Positions 8,686-18,256 are shown, counted from the first letter of the stretch. The stretch: DNA of 64,000 nt from JAAYUD01 sp963676865 (GCA_963676865.2 CAXXSS010000001.1:2480001-2544000), one strand, 5' to 3'. Notes: generated from the letters alone by a model not told the origin. Numbers and translations: made by a program.

Positions 8686-8931
8686 GATTTACGCATAATA
8701 TATTTATTTTTCGCTCTTGTTGAGCTTACATTAAAGTGGTGAAGCAATCGCAGGAATAGTGCCCTCTATGGTGTCGTGAAGCATGTTAGGATAATAAAGT
8801 ATCAGAATATCAAGGAATGTTCATTTTGAGATTCACATCATATTGTATCTCATTATTACAAATGCAAACTCAGAACATTGCTTAATCCTCTAATCTTGAA
8901 TGGTGCCCGATGCCTATAACGATTGTATATT

Positions 8932-8965
8932 GAAAAAAGGAAGTAAACATCACGTTCACTTCCTT
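8932..8965 (-). terminator. Terminator for the minus strand (RidA-like gene)
   Basis: On the minus strand GGAAGTGAAC pairs with GTTTACTTCC (one G-T pair) around a 5-base loop and is followed by TTTTTT. The nearest upstream minus-strand gene is the RidA-like gene, whose stop is about 170 bases away. Confidence 0.65.
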
Positions 8966-9132
8966 CACAACTTAAATTAAACAAATACTTGTTCTTTTGG
9001 GGAATTAGTTTTTTGCGTCTAGATACTTTATGCTATAAGCTCAAAAATAATAGCCCCTCAACTAAGATATCCCATACCAAAAGGATTATTGCCAAAACCA
9101 TTATGGCATTTTATAAATATAGAACAATTAAT

Positions 9133-9582
9133 CTATTTTCTGCTTTGTCCCTTTTTTTGTTCATTGATAAGCGCAACAGCTTCAATTTCTACAACAAAAT
9201 CTTTACTGAATAACCGTTTAACCTCAACCCATGTCGCAGCCGGAAAATGGTCGTTTTTGTAGAATTCTTTGCGGACATCTTTATTTTTTATAACAGAATC
9301 AAGGGATGTTGTATAAATATTTTCTTTAATTATATTTTCGAAGGTTGCATGATAATGTTTAAGAGTGCTTTCTATACTGATATATGATCTCCTTAAAGCT
9401 TCCTTCATATCTCCCCATCCGACTCTTCCCGAGATATAAATTGTATTTCCGACTTTAACCGCTTCGGCGTAGCCGATATCGTTATTTACTTCAAATCTTT
9501 CACTCTTTGCTGTTTGGGCAAGTCCAAATAGGCATATAAAGGTAGATAATACAAGCAGAATGTTTCTTTTGGTTAGCATCAT
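9133..9582 (-). CDS. Exported RidA/YjgF-like protein, catalytic arginine missing
   Basis: RidA (YjgF/YER057c) fold protein of about 149 residues with an N-terminal signal peptide (MLTKRNILLVLSTFICLFGL), unlike the cytoplasmic enamine deaminase RidA. The start is one of two adjacent ATGs (9582 or 9579); earlier in-frame codons overlap the terminator at 9624-9662. The C-terminal core WVEVKRLFSKDFVVEIEAVA aligns with the RidA signature, but the Arg of the family PAR motif that holds the substrate carboxylate is Ala here (FPAAT). It is therefore probably not a classical RidA deaminase. It is downstream of the SusCD-lipoprotein genes on the same strand but separated from them by a terminator. Confidence 0.82.
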   Translation of the reverse strand: MMLTKRNILLVLSTFICLFGLAQTAKSERFEVNNDIGYAEAVKVGNTIYISGRVGWGDMKEALRRSYISIESTLKHYHATFENIIKENIYTTSLDSVIKNKDVRKEFYKNDHFPAATWVEVKRLFSKDFVVEIEAVALINEQKKGQSRK

Positions 9583-9623
9583 AATTTCTAATCTAAATAT
9601 TACTAGGTAATAATTTTTGATTC

Positions 9624-9662
9624 TAAAAAAATGCCCCGCTTGCCAAGTTAGCAAGCGAGGCG
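9624..9662 (-). terminator. Terminator of the susCD-lipoprotein operon
   Basis: On the minus strand, GCCTCGCTTGC (9661-9651) pairs with GCAAGCGGGGC (9643-9633), one mismatch, and is followed by a run of seven T (rc of AAAAAAA at 9625-9631). It lies directly after the lipoprotein gene. Confidence 0.88.
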
Positions 9663-9685
9663 GTTTTATTTATAAGTAGTAATTG

Positions 9686-10516
9686 TTACTTCTTTTTGAA
9701 ACATAAGAACCAACCTTCAGAACCATTTGAAGAAGCGGCAACTAAAACTAAATGAGTTCCATCAGCTTTTATAATCTGATATGTATAACAACGTTTATTG
9801 TTGTCATTAGGTAATATTCCCATCAAGGGTACAGTACCGCTGAATTTCATTGTACCAATATCCCAGCCGGCTTTAACAACTGCCTCAGAGACGTTTACAG
9901 TTCCTGTTTCTCCACGGCTAGTGTTAACACCTGCAAGATTTAGAGAGAACCATGCGCCTGTTCCGTCATTGGGCATTCCTTTACCTGCGGCTTGGCTGTC
10001 AATGGTGGCCTGGTCAGGAGCTCCCCACCATGCCGGGGTAGTATCACTTCCCCAACCGCCATTACCCCAATAGCGCGTGAGATCTGTATCCCATGTCCAT
10101 GTTGTGGTAGTATATCCGCCATTGCCATCGCCAAATATTTTATCGTAAATGGCCGGGAGATTAGTATATTCGCTAATGGTGACGCTTTTTGCCGTTGATT
10201 TTATTACGCTACCGTCCGGGTTGATAGTCGTAACGTAATAGCTGACATTCGTCGTTGGTGGAACCACCTGAATGACAGGATTAGTCCCTTCTCCTACGAG
10301 AGTATTGTTTGATGCGTCATATACCTTAATGTAACGCGTAGGACTCGTTACAACAGTAATGTTATTGTTACCCGTACTTTTCGGGTTTAGTTGCAGTTCG
10401 TTTGTTAACTCTTCTGGAGTAACGTTTGCACCAGGACTTGCATAATTTTCAGTAGACGGATCACAAGCTACAAGAAGCATTACGAGTAGTGGTACTGCAA
10501 ATAATATTTTTTTCAT
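9686..10516 (-). CDS. SusE/F-position surface lipoprotein, putative glycan binding
   Basis: 276-residue lipoprotein; start ATG at 10516 gives the lipoprotein signal MKKILFAVPLLVMLLVACDPS with Cys18 as the lipidated residue. Residues about 25-120 look like an Ig-like beta domain. The C-terminal part is rich in Trp, Gly, Asn and Thr (WTWDTDLTRYWGNGGWG, TPAWWG), the aromatic-rich make-up common in carbohydrate-binding lipoproteins encoded third in Bacteroides polysaccharide loci. It lies 44 bases after the SusD gene and ends the operon. The ligand cannot be read from the sequence; hemicellulose is a guess from the adjacent GH5 remnant. Confidence 0.8.
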   Translation of the reverse strand: MKKILFAVPLLVMLLVACDPSTENYASPGANVTPEELTNELQLNPKSTGNNNITVVTSPTRYIKVYDASNNTLVGEGTNPVIQVVPPTTNVSYYVTTINPDGSVIKSTAKSVTISEYTNLPAIYDKIFGDGNGGYTTTTWTWDTDLTRYWGNGGWGSDTTPAWWGAPDQATIDSQAAGKGMPNDGTGAWFSLNLAGVNTSRGETGTVNVSEAVVKAGWDIGTMKFSGTVPLMGILPNDNNKRCYTYQIIKADGTHLVLVAASSNGSEGWFLCFKKK

Positions 10517-10560
10517 AATGTAATTCATTTTAATGTAAAATATTCTATAGGAGTATATTA

Positions 10561-12390
10561 TCATTTCCATCCGTTATATTCGCTGTCGCTTCCCGTCCAA
10601 CCATCTCTTTGAGTCAAAGTCCCTTTACTTAGAGAGATTTCTCCTTCAGGGATTTTAAAGAATCCGGCTGTCGCATTGTAACGGGCTGCATAGCCTCCTG
10701 CGTGCGCCGTATTTGTGCTACTATTACCGCAATAGTATACGGGTTGGTTTGTTTGTTTTTCTAATGCAGCAGCGGCAATATGCCAACGACGGATGTCATT
10801 CCAGCGAGTTCCTTCAAAAGCAAGCTCCCAACGGCGTTCATTCTGCAAGGCTGATAAGGAATAAGATACATCAGAAAGTCCTGCACGCTCTCTAACGGCA
10901 TTGAGTCCGCTTTTCCCATATTTGGAAAGGGTTTTACCATCAGTGAGTTCACTATGCATAAGCAGTACGTCAGCAAAACGGATAAGAACTAAGTCATGGA
11001 TATTGTTTAATTGCATATTGTTGGAATTCTGTGTCCAACCTGTATCACCATACATCAGATTTTCAAAACAGGGAAGATAAGGGTATTTGACCACATTTGC
11101 AAGGTCACCCGATAGGCCACCGGGATTTTTACAACTAATGGGAGATAGTTTCTTTTCGTAATAATCTGTTTCTTGTACATAGTCAGACCATCCTCCCCTT
11201 GTGTATGCAGGAAGATCATTTACGTTTTGTACGGATGCATCCCGGCGCATATCATTTGGTTCTGCCGTTTCCCAATCGTTTACTAAATTTGAAGCAACAG
11301 GTCCTGCTCCCCATCCTTGTCCAAATGGAAAAGTTTTACTGTAGTCTTGGCCGCCACGTACACCGAAGTGCAAGGCATATCCATTGGCATAGCCAATTGT
11401 GGTTGACCAACTAGCTAGCTTGTTAAATTTAATAGCAAACATGGACTCCGGGTTTACGGCATTATCGTCCTCAACCCACTTTAAGTTTTTCCCTTTTGTA
11501 TAACTATATTCTTCGACACTACATCTGTTCGTGTAAGCCCACAGATTACGGAAATCAGGAACTAGCGAATAGCCTGAATTGTTTGCACAATCTTCCAAAT
11601 ATCCTGCTACATCTTCTTTGGTCAGTGTGCTGCCATCGGGTAAACTTACTGTCGTAAGAGGACTGTATGTAGTACTGGTCATATTGGCTAGGGTCTCTCC
11701 ATTGCAATACATGCCTGTGTAGAATAACCATGCCCGACCTAACATAGCCTCTGCCGTATACTTGTCTACATGTCCGTCGGAATTCTTTGTCGCCGGCATG
11801 TTCTTTGCTGCATCGCGTAAGTCCTGAAGTATTTGCCCCCATTCTGCAGCTGCTGTCGCCGGTTTTAAGATCTGATTTTCCGGCGTAAGTACTAGTGGTA
11901 CATTTCCATATTGCGAGCATAGCTCATAATAATAGAAAGCGCGCAAAAAATTAGCCTCACCTACAATTTGGTTTTTGTCATTATCGGACAAAGTTATATT
12001 AGTTATACTCGCTAATAAGGTGTTGGCACGATTAATGCCCTCATAACGGTCTATCCAAAACTGTTGCGTCATATTGGTCTGATAGTTAAGGAGCAAATCT
12101 TCTGCTTGCATTAGCTTATCATTGGTACCACCGCCTCCATAATTATCGTCACTGGCCAGCATTGAGACATAGAAGAATGATGCCTGTGGATTGGCATTTA
12201 CTTTATTCAGGTTCTGATAAATGGCTGCAAGAGCTTGTGTTGCATCAGATTCTGTCTTCGGAAAATTTGTCGTATTCTTCTCTGTTTTGCTCTCGGCATC
12301 CAATGCATCATTACAAGATGTCAAGATACTGCCTCCTATCAGAATTATTGCTCCACTTAAATAGTATGCTAATTTTTTCATTGTGTTCAT
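10561..12390 (-). CDS. SusD/RagB family nutrient uptake lipoprotein
   Basis: 609-residue SusD-family protein, the surface lid of a SusCD transporter that binds oligosaccharides and hands them to SusC. It has a lipoprotein signal ending ILTSC (Cys26), an N-terminal SusD-like domain with TPR-type helices (about 35-250), and the C-terminal RagB/SusD segment with typical LIRFADVLLMHSE and ALQNERRWELAFEGTRWNDIRRW motifs. ATG 12381 is an equally good start (MKKLAYYL). The gene begins 2 bases after the SusC stop and is certainly co-transcribed with it. Confidence 0.96.
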   Translation of the reverse strand: MNTMKKLAYYLSGAIILIGGSILTSCNDALDAESKTEKNTTNFPKTESDATQALAAIYQNLNKVNANPQASFFYVSMLASDDNYGGGGTNDKLMQAEDLLLNYQTNMTQQFWIDRYEGINRANTLLASITNITLSDNDKNQIVGEANFLRAFYYYELCSQYGNVPLVLTPENQILKPATAAAEWGQILQDLRDAAKNMPATKNSDGHVDKYTAEAMLGRAWLFYTGMYCNGETLANMTSTTYSPLTTVSLPDGSTLTKEDVAGYLEDCANNSGYSLVPDFRNLWAYTNRCSVEEYSYTKGKNLKWVEDDNAVNPESMFAIKFNKLASWSTTIGYANGYALHFGVRGGQDYSKTFPFGQGWGAGPVASNLVNDWETAEPNDMRRDASVQNVNDLPAYTRGGWSDYVQETDYYEKKLSPISCKNPGGLSGDLANVVKYPYLPCFENLMYGDTGWTQNSNNMQLNNIHDLVLIRFADVLLMHSELTDGKTLSKYGKSGLNAVRERAGLSDVSYSLSALQNERRWELAFEGTRWNDIRRWHIAAAALEKQTNQPVYYCGNSSTNTAHAGGYAARYNATAGFFKIPEGEISLSKGTLTQRDGWTGSDSEYNGWK

Positions 12391-12392
12391 TT

Positions 12393-15300
12393 TTAAAATT
12401 TAATATTAACACCGAACATATAAGTACGAGGTTGCGGATAGTTACCTACATCTACTCCTGTTACCCAAGGTTCAACAGTTGTACCTGAGTTATTAAGTGC
12501 CAAACCATTTTCTGGATCCATTCCTTTGTAACCGGTAATAGTCCACAAATTTTGTGCTGCAAAGTAAAGGCGTAATTGTTGGAATGGGCAAGATTTCCAT
12601 AGATTTTTGAAGTCAAATCCGAGTGTCAAGTTCTTTATGCGGAAATAACTTGCATTCTCTACATAAATATCAGAGATGTTTTGCCAATTGGCGCCTGCAT
12701 TTCCGGGAGCAAGAAGAGGATATTTGTTTGAAGTTCCTTCTCCATGCCAGTAATTATATACTTCTGTAGTGAAGTTCTCGTATGGAACGCCTGCGATATT
12801 TCGCCAAGAACGAGCAATTTGCTGTCCAAAAGCTCCAAATGTGGTTACAGATAAGTCAAATCCTTTGTATGCACAGTTAAAACTTAATCCCATTGTAACA
12901 TCTGGATTAGGATTTCCTAAATCTGTTTTATCGCTAGAATTGACTACGCCATCGTGATTTGTGTCGACAAACATTAAATCACCGGGCTTAATGGATGTGC
13001 CTTGCAAAGAATTTGCAGCTTTGCCACCGCAGTTATTCTTTAAATAATTTTGTACGTCCGTCTGATTTTGCATTACGCCTGCAGTCTTATAACCATAGAA
13101 GTATCCGATGGGGTGTCCTTCTTGCATACGTGCCATGTAACCGGTATTCTCTCCAAGTAAGTTTTTACCTCCTTCAATATAATGATTGTCATTATTTACT
13201 TCCGTGACTTTGTTTTTGTTGTATGCCATATTAAGGTTGATTCCGTAGGTGAAATCTTTACCAATTTTGTCATTCCATCCAAAAGCAACTTCGATACCTG
13301 TATTTTTTACTGTTCCGGCGTTGGATGTCATTGTTGTATAACCTGTTTCGGAAGCTACAGGAACACTAACCAATAAATCTTTTGTCTTTTTATTGTACCA
13401 ATCGAATGTAAAGCTAAGTTTGCCACCCAAAAAGCGAGCATCAAGACCTAAATCTGCTTGTTCTGATGTTTCCCACGTTAAGTCGGGATTTGCTAAGCGG
13501 GTAGGATATCCGCCTTGTGTACCTCCACTCTTGTTATTATTGAATGAATATTGACCATAATCACCAAATGAGTAACTTGCTGCGTATCCGAACGCTCCGA
13601 TATTTTCATTACCGTTTTGTCCCCAACCTGCACGTATCTTCAAAAAGTCAAGCCAATTTGTGGTAGATTTCATAAAGTTTTCATTACTTACTACCCAGCC
13701 GGCTGAAAATGAAGGGAAATATCCCCATTGATGACCTTTGGCAAAGTTAGAAGAACCATCGGCACGCATAATAGCGGTAAACATATAGGTTTCGTTATAA
13801 TCGTAATTGATACGACCGAAATAAGATAGAATGGAATGATCTGTAATAGGATATCCTGATAGTGTACCTGCACTGCGACCGGTTGTGTTGTCGAAATAGG
13901 CGTGCTCATAATCGCCGAAAATATTACCGGTAGATGTTCCTGAGATGTAATCGCCCATATTGTGTCCTTGGCGAGAGTATTCGGTACCGACAAGGGCATC
14001 AAAGTGATGATCTTTGGCTACATCAAACTTGTAATTTAATGTATTGGTTGCACCCCATTCCCATGCAGTTGTCATGTTTTCTGTGGTTTGGTCAGCAGTA
14101 CGGTTATCATTGGAGTCGTTGAGTTTGTAGGTTGGTAAATAAGTTCTATAACTACTTGAGTATTGTTTGTAATCGACTTGACCTCTGTAAATTAACCGTT
14201 CGATAGGTTGCACCTCTATATAACCCACAGTATTTAAATTGTAATTTTTGCTCATGTTATGGCCCGCTTGATTGTTGACCATGTTGGCGATAGGATTGCT
14301 GGTGTATGAATTGTAGTTAAACCAACCTTCAGTACCGGAACTTTTCAAATCGTCATACATAAAGTAATCTCCCTTTGAATTGTATATGGGGACACATGGG
14401 TTAGCGCGAAGAGCATTTGAAATATTATTCGAATATTGATTGCCAATTTGTACACCTTGACTCTGACGGTGCTGATAGTAAACATTTTCTCCAAATTTAA
14501 CGACATCGAGTTTACCACTCCGATATAATATGTGTTCAGAATTCAAACGAAAAGTGAAACGGCGGAAATCTGATTTTACAATATTTCCGATAACACCATC
14601 TTGATACTGGTAACCGATACCTGTAGAAAATTTGGAAAGATCGTTACCTCCTGTGATATTAATGGCATGGTTAGTAACTACCGCATTTTTCTTACGTATA
14701 GCTTCCAACCAGTTTGTACCGGGGTTAGTTCCATTCTGATAAGCCTTTAATAGATCCGCATTGATGTATTTTGACCAATCGTAAACATTGCCGCTATTAT
14801 TAAATGATAGCTGGTCTTCAACTGCCATATATTGTTTGGCTGTTAGCATGCTTGGCATCTTATAAATGTTTTGCCAACCGATGTTCCCATCATAAGACAC
14901 TTGCGTTTTGCCCTGCTTTCCTTGTTTCGTTGATATAAGGATGACGCCGTTAGCCGCACGAGCACCATAAATAGCGCAAGATGCAGCATCTTTTAATACA
15001 TCAATACGTTCGATATCTGCAGGATTGATAGAATTTATATCCCCCCCAGACACCCCGTCAATAACATAAATAGGAGCAGTACTACTATTTGTACCAGCAC
15101 CACGAATATTAATTTTAAATCCGTCACCTGGTTGCCCCGAAACACTTTGGATATTGACACCTGGAGATTGACTTTGCAAAGCACCTAATACCTGAGTGGT
15201 ATTTAGTCTTGCAACGGCATCACCCTTTATTTCCACCGTAGCACCAGTAACTAACTTTTTCTTTTGGACGCCGTAACCTACAACAACAACTTCTTCAAGC

Positions 15301-15596
15301 TGTTTTGTATCAGATGCTAAAGTAACTCTAATTACTTTCTTCCCAGAAATGTTAACCTCTTGGGTTTTGTAACCTACACTGGAGATAACCAATGTATTTT
15401 TACCTGCAGGAACTTTCAGAGAGAATTGGCCGTTAATGTCGGACGTAATTCCCAATGTCGTTCCTTTGACCATAACGCTTGCACCAATAATAGGAGTGTT
15501 ATCGCTTCCATCAATAACAGAACCTGTAACGGTGTTTTGTGCGATGATGTGGCAGCTCATTAATACTGCTACTAAAAACATAAGAATGTTTTTCAT
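12393..15596 (-). CDS. SusC/RagA family TonB-linked outer membrane transporter
   Basis: 1067-residue TonB-dependent receptor. Order of domains: signal peptide (to about AQ20), a carboxypeptidase D regulatory-like domain (about 21-105: VTGSVIDGSDNTPIIGASVMVKGTT), a TonB-box-like segment (EEVVVVGYG), the plug (about 115-230, with DAASCAIYGARAANGVILISTK), and a 22-strand beta barrel ending in a C-terminal aromatic residue (IKF). It imports glycans with the SusD partner using TonB energy. It is the first gene of the operon and has a well-formed promoter at 15689-15720. No regulator (ECF sigma/anti-sigma, HTCS or SusR-like) is adjacent. Confidence 0.97.
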   Translation of the reverse strand: MKNILMFLVAVLMSCHIIAQNTVTGSVIDGSDNTPIIGASVMVKGTTLGITSDINGQFSLKVPAGKNTLVISSVGYKTQEVNISGKKVIRVTLASDTKQLEEVVVVGYGVQKKKLVTGATVEIKGDAVARLNTTQVLGALQSQSPGVNIQSVSGQPGDGFKINIRGAGTNSSTAPIYVIDGVSGGDINSINPADIERIDVLKDAASCAIYGARAANGVILISTKQGKQGKTQVSYDGNIGWQNIYKMPSMLTAKQYMAVEDQLSFNNSGNVYDWSKYINADLLKAYQNGTNPGTNWLEAIRKKNAVVTNHAINITGGNDLSKFSTGIGYQYQDGVIGNIVKSDFRRFTFRLNSEHILYRSGKLDVVKFGENVYYQHRQSQGVQIGNQYSNNISNALRANPCVPIYNSKGDYFMYDDLKSSGTEGWFNYNSYTSNPIANMVNNQAGHNMSKNYNLNTVGYIEVQPIERLIYRGQVDYKQYSSSYRTYLPTYKLNDSNDNRTADQTTENMTTAWEWGATNTLNYKFDVAKDHHFDALVGTEYSRQGHNMGDYISGTSTGNIFGDYEHAYFDNTTGRSAGTLSGYPITDHSILSYFGRINYDYNETYMFTAIMRADGSSNFAKGHQWGYFPSFSAGWVVSNENFMKSTTNWLDFLKIRAGWGQNGNENIGAFGYAASYSFGDYGQYSFNNNKSGGTQGGYPTRLANPDLTWETSEQADLGLDARFLGGKLSFTFDWYNKKTKDLLVSVPVASETGYTTMTSNAGTVKNTGIEVAFGWNDKIGKDFTYGINLNMAYNKNKVTEVNNDNHYIEGGKNLLGENTGYMARMQEGHPIGYFYGYKTAGVMQNQTDVQNYLKNNCGGKAANSLQGTSIKPGDLMFVDTNHDGVVNSSDKTDLGNPNPDVTMGLSFNCAYKGFDLSVTTFGAFGQQIARSWRNIAGVPYENFTTEVYNYWHGEGTSNKYPLLAPGNAGANWQNISDIYVENASYFRIKNLTLGFDFKNLWKSCPFQQLRLYFAAQNLWTITGYKGMDPENGLALNNSGTTVEPWVTGVDVGNYPQPRTYMFGVNIKF

Positions 15597-15688
15597 GCGG
15601 ACATTTTTTATTTAAAGTTTATAAAGATAATAGTGTTCTTCAATTTTAGGTCGAACGTAGTGTTCTTCATTCAACTAAATGAACACAG

Positions 15689-15720
15689 CAAAATTAATTA
15701 GTTTTAGTAATTGTAGCAAA
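15689..15720 (-). promoter_or_regulatory. Promoter of the susCD operon
   Basis: On the minus strand TTTG (15720-15717), a 20-base spacer, then TAATTTTG (15696-15689): a full Bacteroides -33/-7 pair. Transcription would start near 15682, leaving a leader of about 85 bases. Just downstream lies an inverted repeat GTGTTC...GAACAC (about 15660-15686) and a direct repeat of AGTGTTCTTCA that could be operator elements. Confidence 0.8.
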
Positions 15721-15908
15721 TACAATTTTATCCTTAAATAATACTTTCTTCTATTTTTTTATCGAAAGTAAAATCAAAGTGTTGTAATTCTTCTAAAATA
15801 GTGCTTTGCTACAGAAAATCTAAAAAGTGTAATTCATTTTTTGTAATCATCATTTTTTTAGTTAAGTTTTTGTTATATATAGTCAATCGTGATCTAGTAA
15901 TAATCTAA

Positions 15909-16313
15909 TTAATTTGGATCGATTGTTTGAATACCGTTCATTATAGCATTTACTGCTCCCTGATCATATATATTCATTGCAGGATTGCTGGAACGATTAA
16001 ATAGCGCAAAAGCGTCTGAACCGGATTTCATTACATTCATAGTGGGCTGATTGTTTCCGAGGGCCCCATTATCCCAATAAAAACAGGGTATGCCATAAGA
16101 CTTAGCCGTAAAAACTAACCATTGGAGATAATAATCACGAGATTCTTCTCCTTTGTTTTCAGTAACTGTTAATTTGAAAGTTGATGTCTTTATAGCAGAG
16201 GTTGTAGCTGGGGTAACCCCTAAATTTCTGCAGCTACTACATGCCGCAAAAGAAAAACAGGAGGGTCTGAAAAGGGTATAAGAACTTGTGTCTAGTAAAT
16301 TGAGAAATCTCAT
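15909..16313 (-). pseudogene. C-terminal remnant of a GH5-type glycosidase
   Basis: The 134-codon frame carries, from about residue 50 on, text that fits the end of a GH5 endo-beta-glucanase/mannanase: YYLQWLVFTAKSYGIPCFYW, then DNG, then SGSDAFALFNRS and a final AVNAIMNGIQ helix. The (beta/alpha)8 core with the first catalytic Glu is absent; a full GH5 needs roughly 250 more residues. The first 45 residues do not resemble GH5 and look like out-of-context sequence. A detached signal-peptide-like frame lies upstream at 16535-16597. This gene has the position of a PUL enzyme upstream of SusC, so the locus appears to have lost its glycosidase. Confidence 0.7.
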
Positions 16314-16425
16314 AAATTTAAAAATCCTAATTTAGTTTTAAAAGTTGAAGTCTAGTTGTTATAATTATAATTAGTCTAGGAGTTTTAAGCGCTCCCATAT
16401 CCATTTGTCTTATTCGTCTTACTGC

Positions 16426-16441
16426 AGCGAAATATTTCGCT
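16426..16441. repeat. 16-bp perfect palindrome
   Basis: AGCGAAATATTTCGCT is self-complementary. It lies in decayed DNA between the GH5 remnant and a truncated signal-peptide frame. It may be an operator or chance; no gene assignment. Confidence 0.45.
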
Positions 16442-16534
16442 TTAAAACATTTGTTGCAAAATAGTAATAAGTCCCCCTATGGCAAATCCAATTATGGTGA
16501 TTGGGAGTTGCCATTACACGGACTTTTTTATTCT

Positions 16535-16597
16535 TTACATGAGTAAAGCTGTAATATGTATAAAAAGTAACAACGAAAGAATAAGTGCTCTCTTCAT
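16535..16597 (-). pseudogene. Isolated signal-peptide frame, likely debris of the decayed GH5 gene
   Basis: From ATG at 16597 the minus strand reads MKRALILSLLLFIHITALLM and then stops at 16535. This is a textbook signal peptide start with no mature protein. It is upstream of and on the same strand as the GH5 C-terminal remnant, so it is plausibly the original N-terminus of that gene. Between the two I see no continuous coding frame. Confidence 0.45.
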
Positions 16598-16924
16598 GAT
16601 ATTAATTTTTTGTATTGTCTAGTAAAGGCTACAAAATTATGAATTTTTTAGAGAATTAACTGATATTATTTTATCAAATATTTATCAATTTACGATACTA
16701 TCTTGATATTATTTATCTTTTTGTGTATCTAATATGTTGTTTTATAATTGATTGTGGTGTTTTATTATTACTGTTGATAGAACAGTAATAATCTTTTGAT
16801 TAAATATGAAAAAGATATTAAAATTTTAGATTCTAAAAATATCTGTTTTGCTTATTAAGCCTTAAAGGTATTCGTTTAATCTATCTTTTTTATATACTAA
16901 ACAAACAGTCGCTATTGTCTTGGA

Positions 16925-18136
16925 TCATTCTATTATAATCCAAGCATGAGAGTGAGTGTTTTTGTATACTGGCGTTAAAGAAAGATAGCCTTTTGAAATG
17001 TATTTTCCTTCTGTCTCTAGAGGGTGCTTTTCTTGCATGTCCTGATTGAAGGCAAGCGCTTCGTCCTCTTTACGATAATAATCTATATGAAATTCCCCTT
17101 TATGTTTTTGGGAAATGTATTGGCTGTATATGTTGTGTGCCAAAATTCCCATGGTCAAACGAGTGTTGATCTCAACGCAAGGATGAATAAGAGTTGGTTG
17201 CCCCATTTTATTCGGGCAAATTATGATGTCAACTCCTATGTAACCGGTATAGCGACCTCCATATATCGTTTCTACTTCGGTAAGTAGGTGTGGAATTAGC
17301 TCACAACGAATGTTTCGCATATAGGATGTGTTGGAACGATAACTGTCTGGCACTAAAAGATTGTAGCGGTAAACTCCAGTAGGAGTTGTATTAAAAAAAG
17401 AATAGCCGAGGAAAGAGGCTTTGCCTGAATAATCAATATGTATTTCGATCGCCATATCATACGTCTTGTTGTATATCGGTTCGCAAACGATTCCGCCTTG
17501 AGTAGATAATTGACGGTGACACCAGCGTTCGAAAGGTGATGAATATTTCCCGTCTCGATACCAGTTGAGACCTTTCCCACTACCAGACAAGGGGGCTTTG
17601 AAGACACATGCTTCGTGAGATTCGACGAATTGAAAACAAGGAGATATACTTTCGTAATAGTACGATTCGCCAATGTAATGGTCGTTGATGCAAAGGCGAG
17701 GTAACAGATCAACGGCGGTCCGACGGTTTGAAAGATGAATGATATCCTCTATTTGTTCGTTGGATGGAATGAAAGAATCTGGTATCCCACAACGTCGTAG
17801 ATAGGCTTTTTCGGCCCAATCCCATCCCCATGGTTGGATATCCCAGATGGTATCGGATGATTGAAAGATTTGAGGAAGTGCTGTAGGGCATATAGCCCTG
17901 ATATCGCGTGATTTAAAGGCGGGCGATACGGAGCTTAGCTTTGCTATAAAATCCATAGCGAAAATATCTTCGCTTAGTACTGTCCCCTTATCTGTTGCAT
18001 ACCATATAGGCAACAATGATAAATCACGTTGCATTTGCTGTACAGCTAATGGTGGAATAAAAGTTGCATGGCCGTTTGCCAATGCCATATCATGCCCCGG
18101 ATTAAAATGATATAAATATTCTCGTTTCTCGTTCAT
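16925..18136 (-). CDS. Conserved Bacteroidales protein with ATP-grasp-like features
   Basis: 403 residues, no signal peptide, so cytoplasmic. It is not a named family to me. The middle and C-terminal parts look ATP-grasp-like: VFKAPLSGSGKGLNW (about 185-199) resembles the lysine/glycine-rich nucleotide loop and GYIGVDIIICP with HPCVEINTRLTMG (about 300-335) resembles the metal-binding Asp and Glu-x-Asn region. The N-terminal HFNPGHDMALANG is well formed and probably conserved. The start at 18136 is preferred to 18154 because a -7 box lies at 18154-18161 and would put the earlier ATG upstream of the transcript. An ATP-dependent ligase is an inference from fold only. Confidence 0.75.
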   Translation of the reverse strand: MNEKREYLYHFNPGHDMALANGHATFIPPLAVQQMQRDLSLLPIWYATDKGTVLSEDIFAMDFIAKLSSVSPAFKSRDIRAICPTALPQIFQSSDTIWDIQPWGWDWAEKAYLRRCGIPDSFIPSNEQIEDIIHLSNRRTAVDLLPRLCINDHYIGESYYYESISPCFQFVESHEACVFKAPLSGSGKGLNWYRDGKYSSPFERWCHRQLSTQGGIVCEPIYNKTYDMAIEIHIDYSGKASFLGYSFFNTTPTGVYRYNLLVPDSYRSNTSYMRNIRCELIPHLLTEVETIYGGRYTGYIGVDIIICPNKMGQPTLIHPCVEINTRLTMGILAHNIYSQYISQKHKGEFHIDYYRKEDEALAFNQDMQEKHPLETEGKYISKGYLSLTPVYKNTHSHAWIIIE

Positions 18137-18153
18137 TCTGTTGGAATCTATCA

Positions 18154-18161
18154 CAAATATA
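18154..18161 (-). promoter_or_regulatory. -7 box for the ATP-grasp-like gene
   Basis: Minus-strand TATATTTG fits TAnnTTTG. A TTTG at 18181-18178 is present but the spacer is 16, shorter than usual. Transcription would start near 18147, 11 bases before the ATG at 18136. Confidence 0.5.
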
Positions 18162-18256
18162 TGGATTCTTCATTCAGCAAATATTGCTTTTAGTCATAAT
18201 ATTAAATAAAAACGAAAAAATTGCAATCTGGAGATGACAAAATTAAATATTAAATG

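Larger units (their letters stand above)
7847..9132. other. 1.3-kb gene-poor intergenic region
   Basis: Between the M16 start and the RidA-like gene end I see no supportable gene. It holds the M16 -7 box (7979-7986), a dispersed repeat copy (8088-8215), a perfect long hairpin (8640-8685) and a minus-strand terminator (8932-8965). Open frames on either strand here are short, lack recognisable motifs and are not supported. Confidence 0.6.

Noticed and set aside
9940..10134. Overlapping frames within the lipoprotein gene
   Set aside because: They are shadows of the Gly/Trp-rich minus-strand gene in other frames.
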